The position numbers were made by a program, and so were the translations under genes. Of a DNA stretch of 13,294 nt, positions 13,271 through 13,294 are shown piece after piece. The stretch is taken from NCBI GenBank assembly GCA_050946275.1, contig JBMNUM010000034.1, positions 1-13,294 on the forward strand, read 5' to 3'. The DNA comes from JBMNUM01 sp050946275 (GTDB lineage Bacteria > Actinomycetota > Coriobacteriia > Coriobacteriales > CADBOM01). Position 1 is the stretch's first letter. Each line of letters starts with the position of its first letter. The notes under the pieces were generated by a model. It was not told where the DNA came from. It worked only from the letters and a program-made list of their open reading frames with translations, and searched no databases.

Positions 13271-13294
13271 AAAGCGGGCGCGCCCGGGAGCTTC

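Overview
The window looks like chromosomal DNA of a high-GC, low-G/C-poor-codon Actinomycetota of the class Coriobacteriia (Eggerthellaceae or a relative). The clues are the strong GC bias at third codon positions, which also creates very long antisense open frames, and two protein families I associate with this class from memory: the 395-residue protein at 4385-5572 with an 'ELCG' motif and a nuclease-like C-terminus, and the small KRKTR...TGPVWRL protein at 11250. The genus cannot be fixed from the sequence alone.

Layout, left to right. (1) 1-3421, minus strand: a compact sulfur/thiol-redox gene set, read right to left as single-domain rhodanese, CoA-disulfide/persulfide reductase fused to a rhodanese domain, and a second rhodanese whose catalytic Cys is replaced by Ser. 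Next comes a stand-alone ATP-pyrophosphatase subunit of GMP synthase, cut by the left edge. (2) 3655-4167, plus strand: a small nitroreductase-family flavoprotein with a good intrinsic terminator. (3) 4247-5677: an accessory island made of two same-orientation, about 80-bp palindromic elements flanking one minus-strand nuclease-like gene of lower GC content. (4) 5708-6655, minus strand: a spermidine-synthase-like protein with a repeat-encoded Ala/Pro tail, followed upstream by REP-like repeats. (5) 6880-11062, plus strand: two tandem paralogous 655-residue flavin/Fe-S enoate-reductase-like enzymes, each with its own leader and a terminator-like hairpin. (6) 11250: a small basic protein gene with an extended -10 promoter and a perfect hairpin inside its reading frame before any stop codon, the layout known for arfA/brfA ribosome-rescue genes. 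(7) 11510-13135, minus strand: panC (pantothenate synthetase), a terminator-like hairpin, then a HAD phosphatase.

Functionally, the left operon would handle persulfides and CoA disulfide, panC feeds CoA synthesis, and the two large reductases probably reduce activated C=C bonds of unknown substrates in an anaerobe. The points most worth follow-up are the possible ribosome-rescue gene at 11250, the palindrome-flanked nuclease-like cassette, the two reductases lacking the FadH catalytic residues, the Ser-substituted rhodanese, and the hairpin immediately before the HAD start codon.

No gene-free stretch exceeds 300 bases; the longest gaps are 8848-9094 (247 bases), 3422-3654 (233 bases) and 6656-6879 (224 bases). 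I saw no tRNA, rRNA, CRISPR array or transposase gene.
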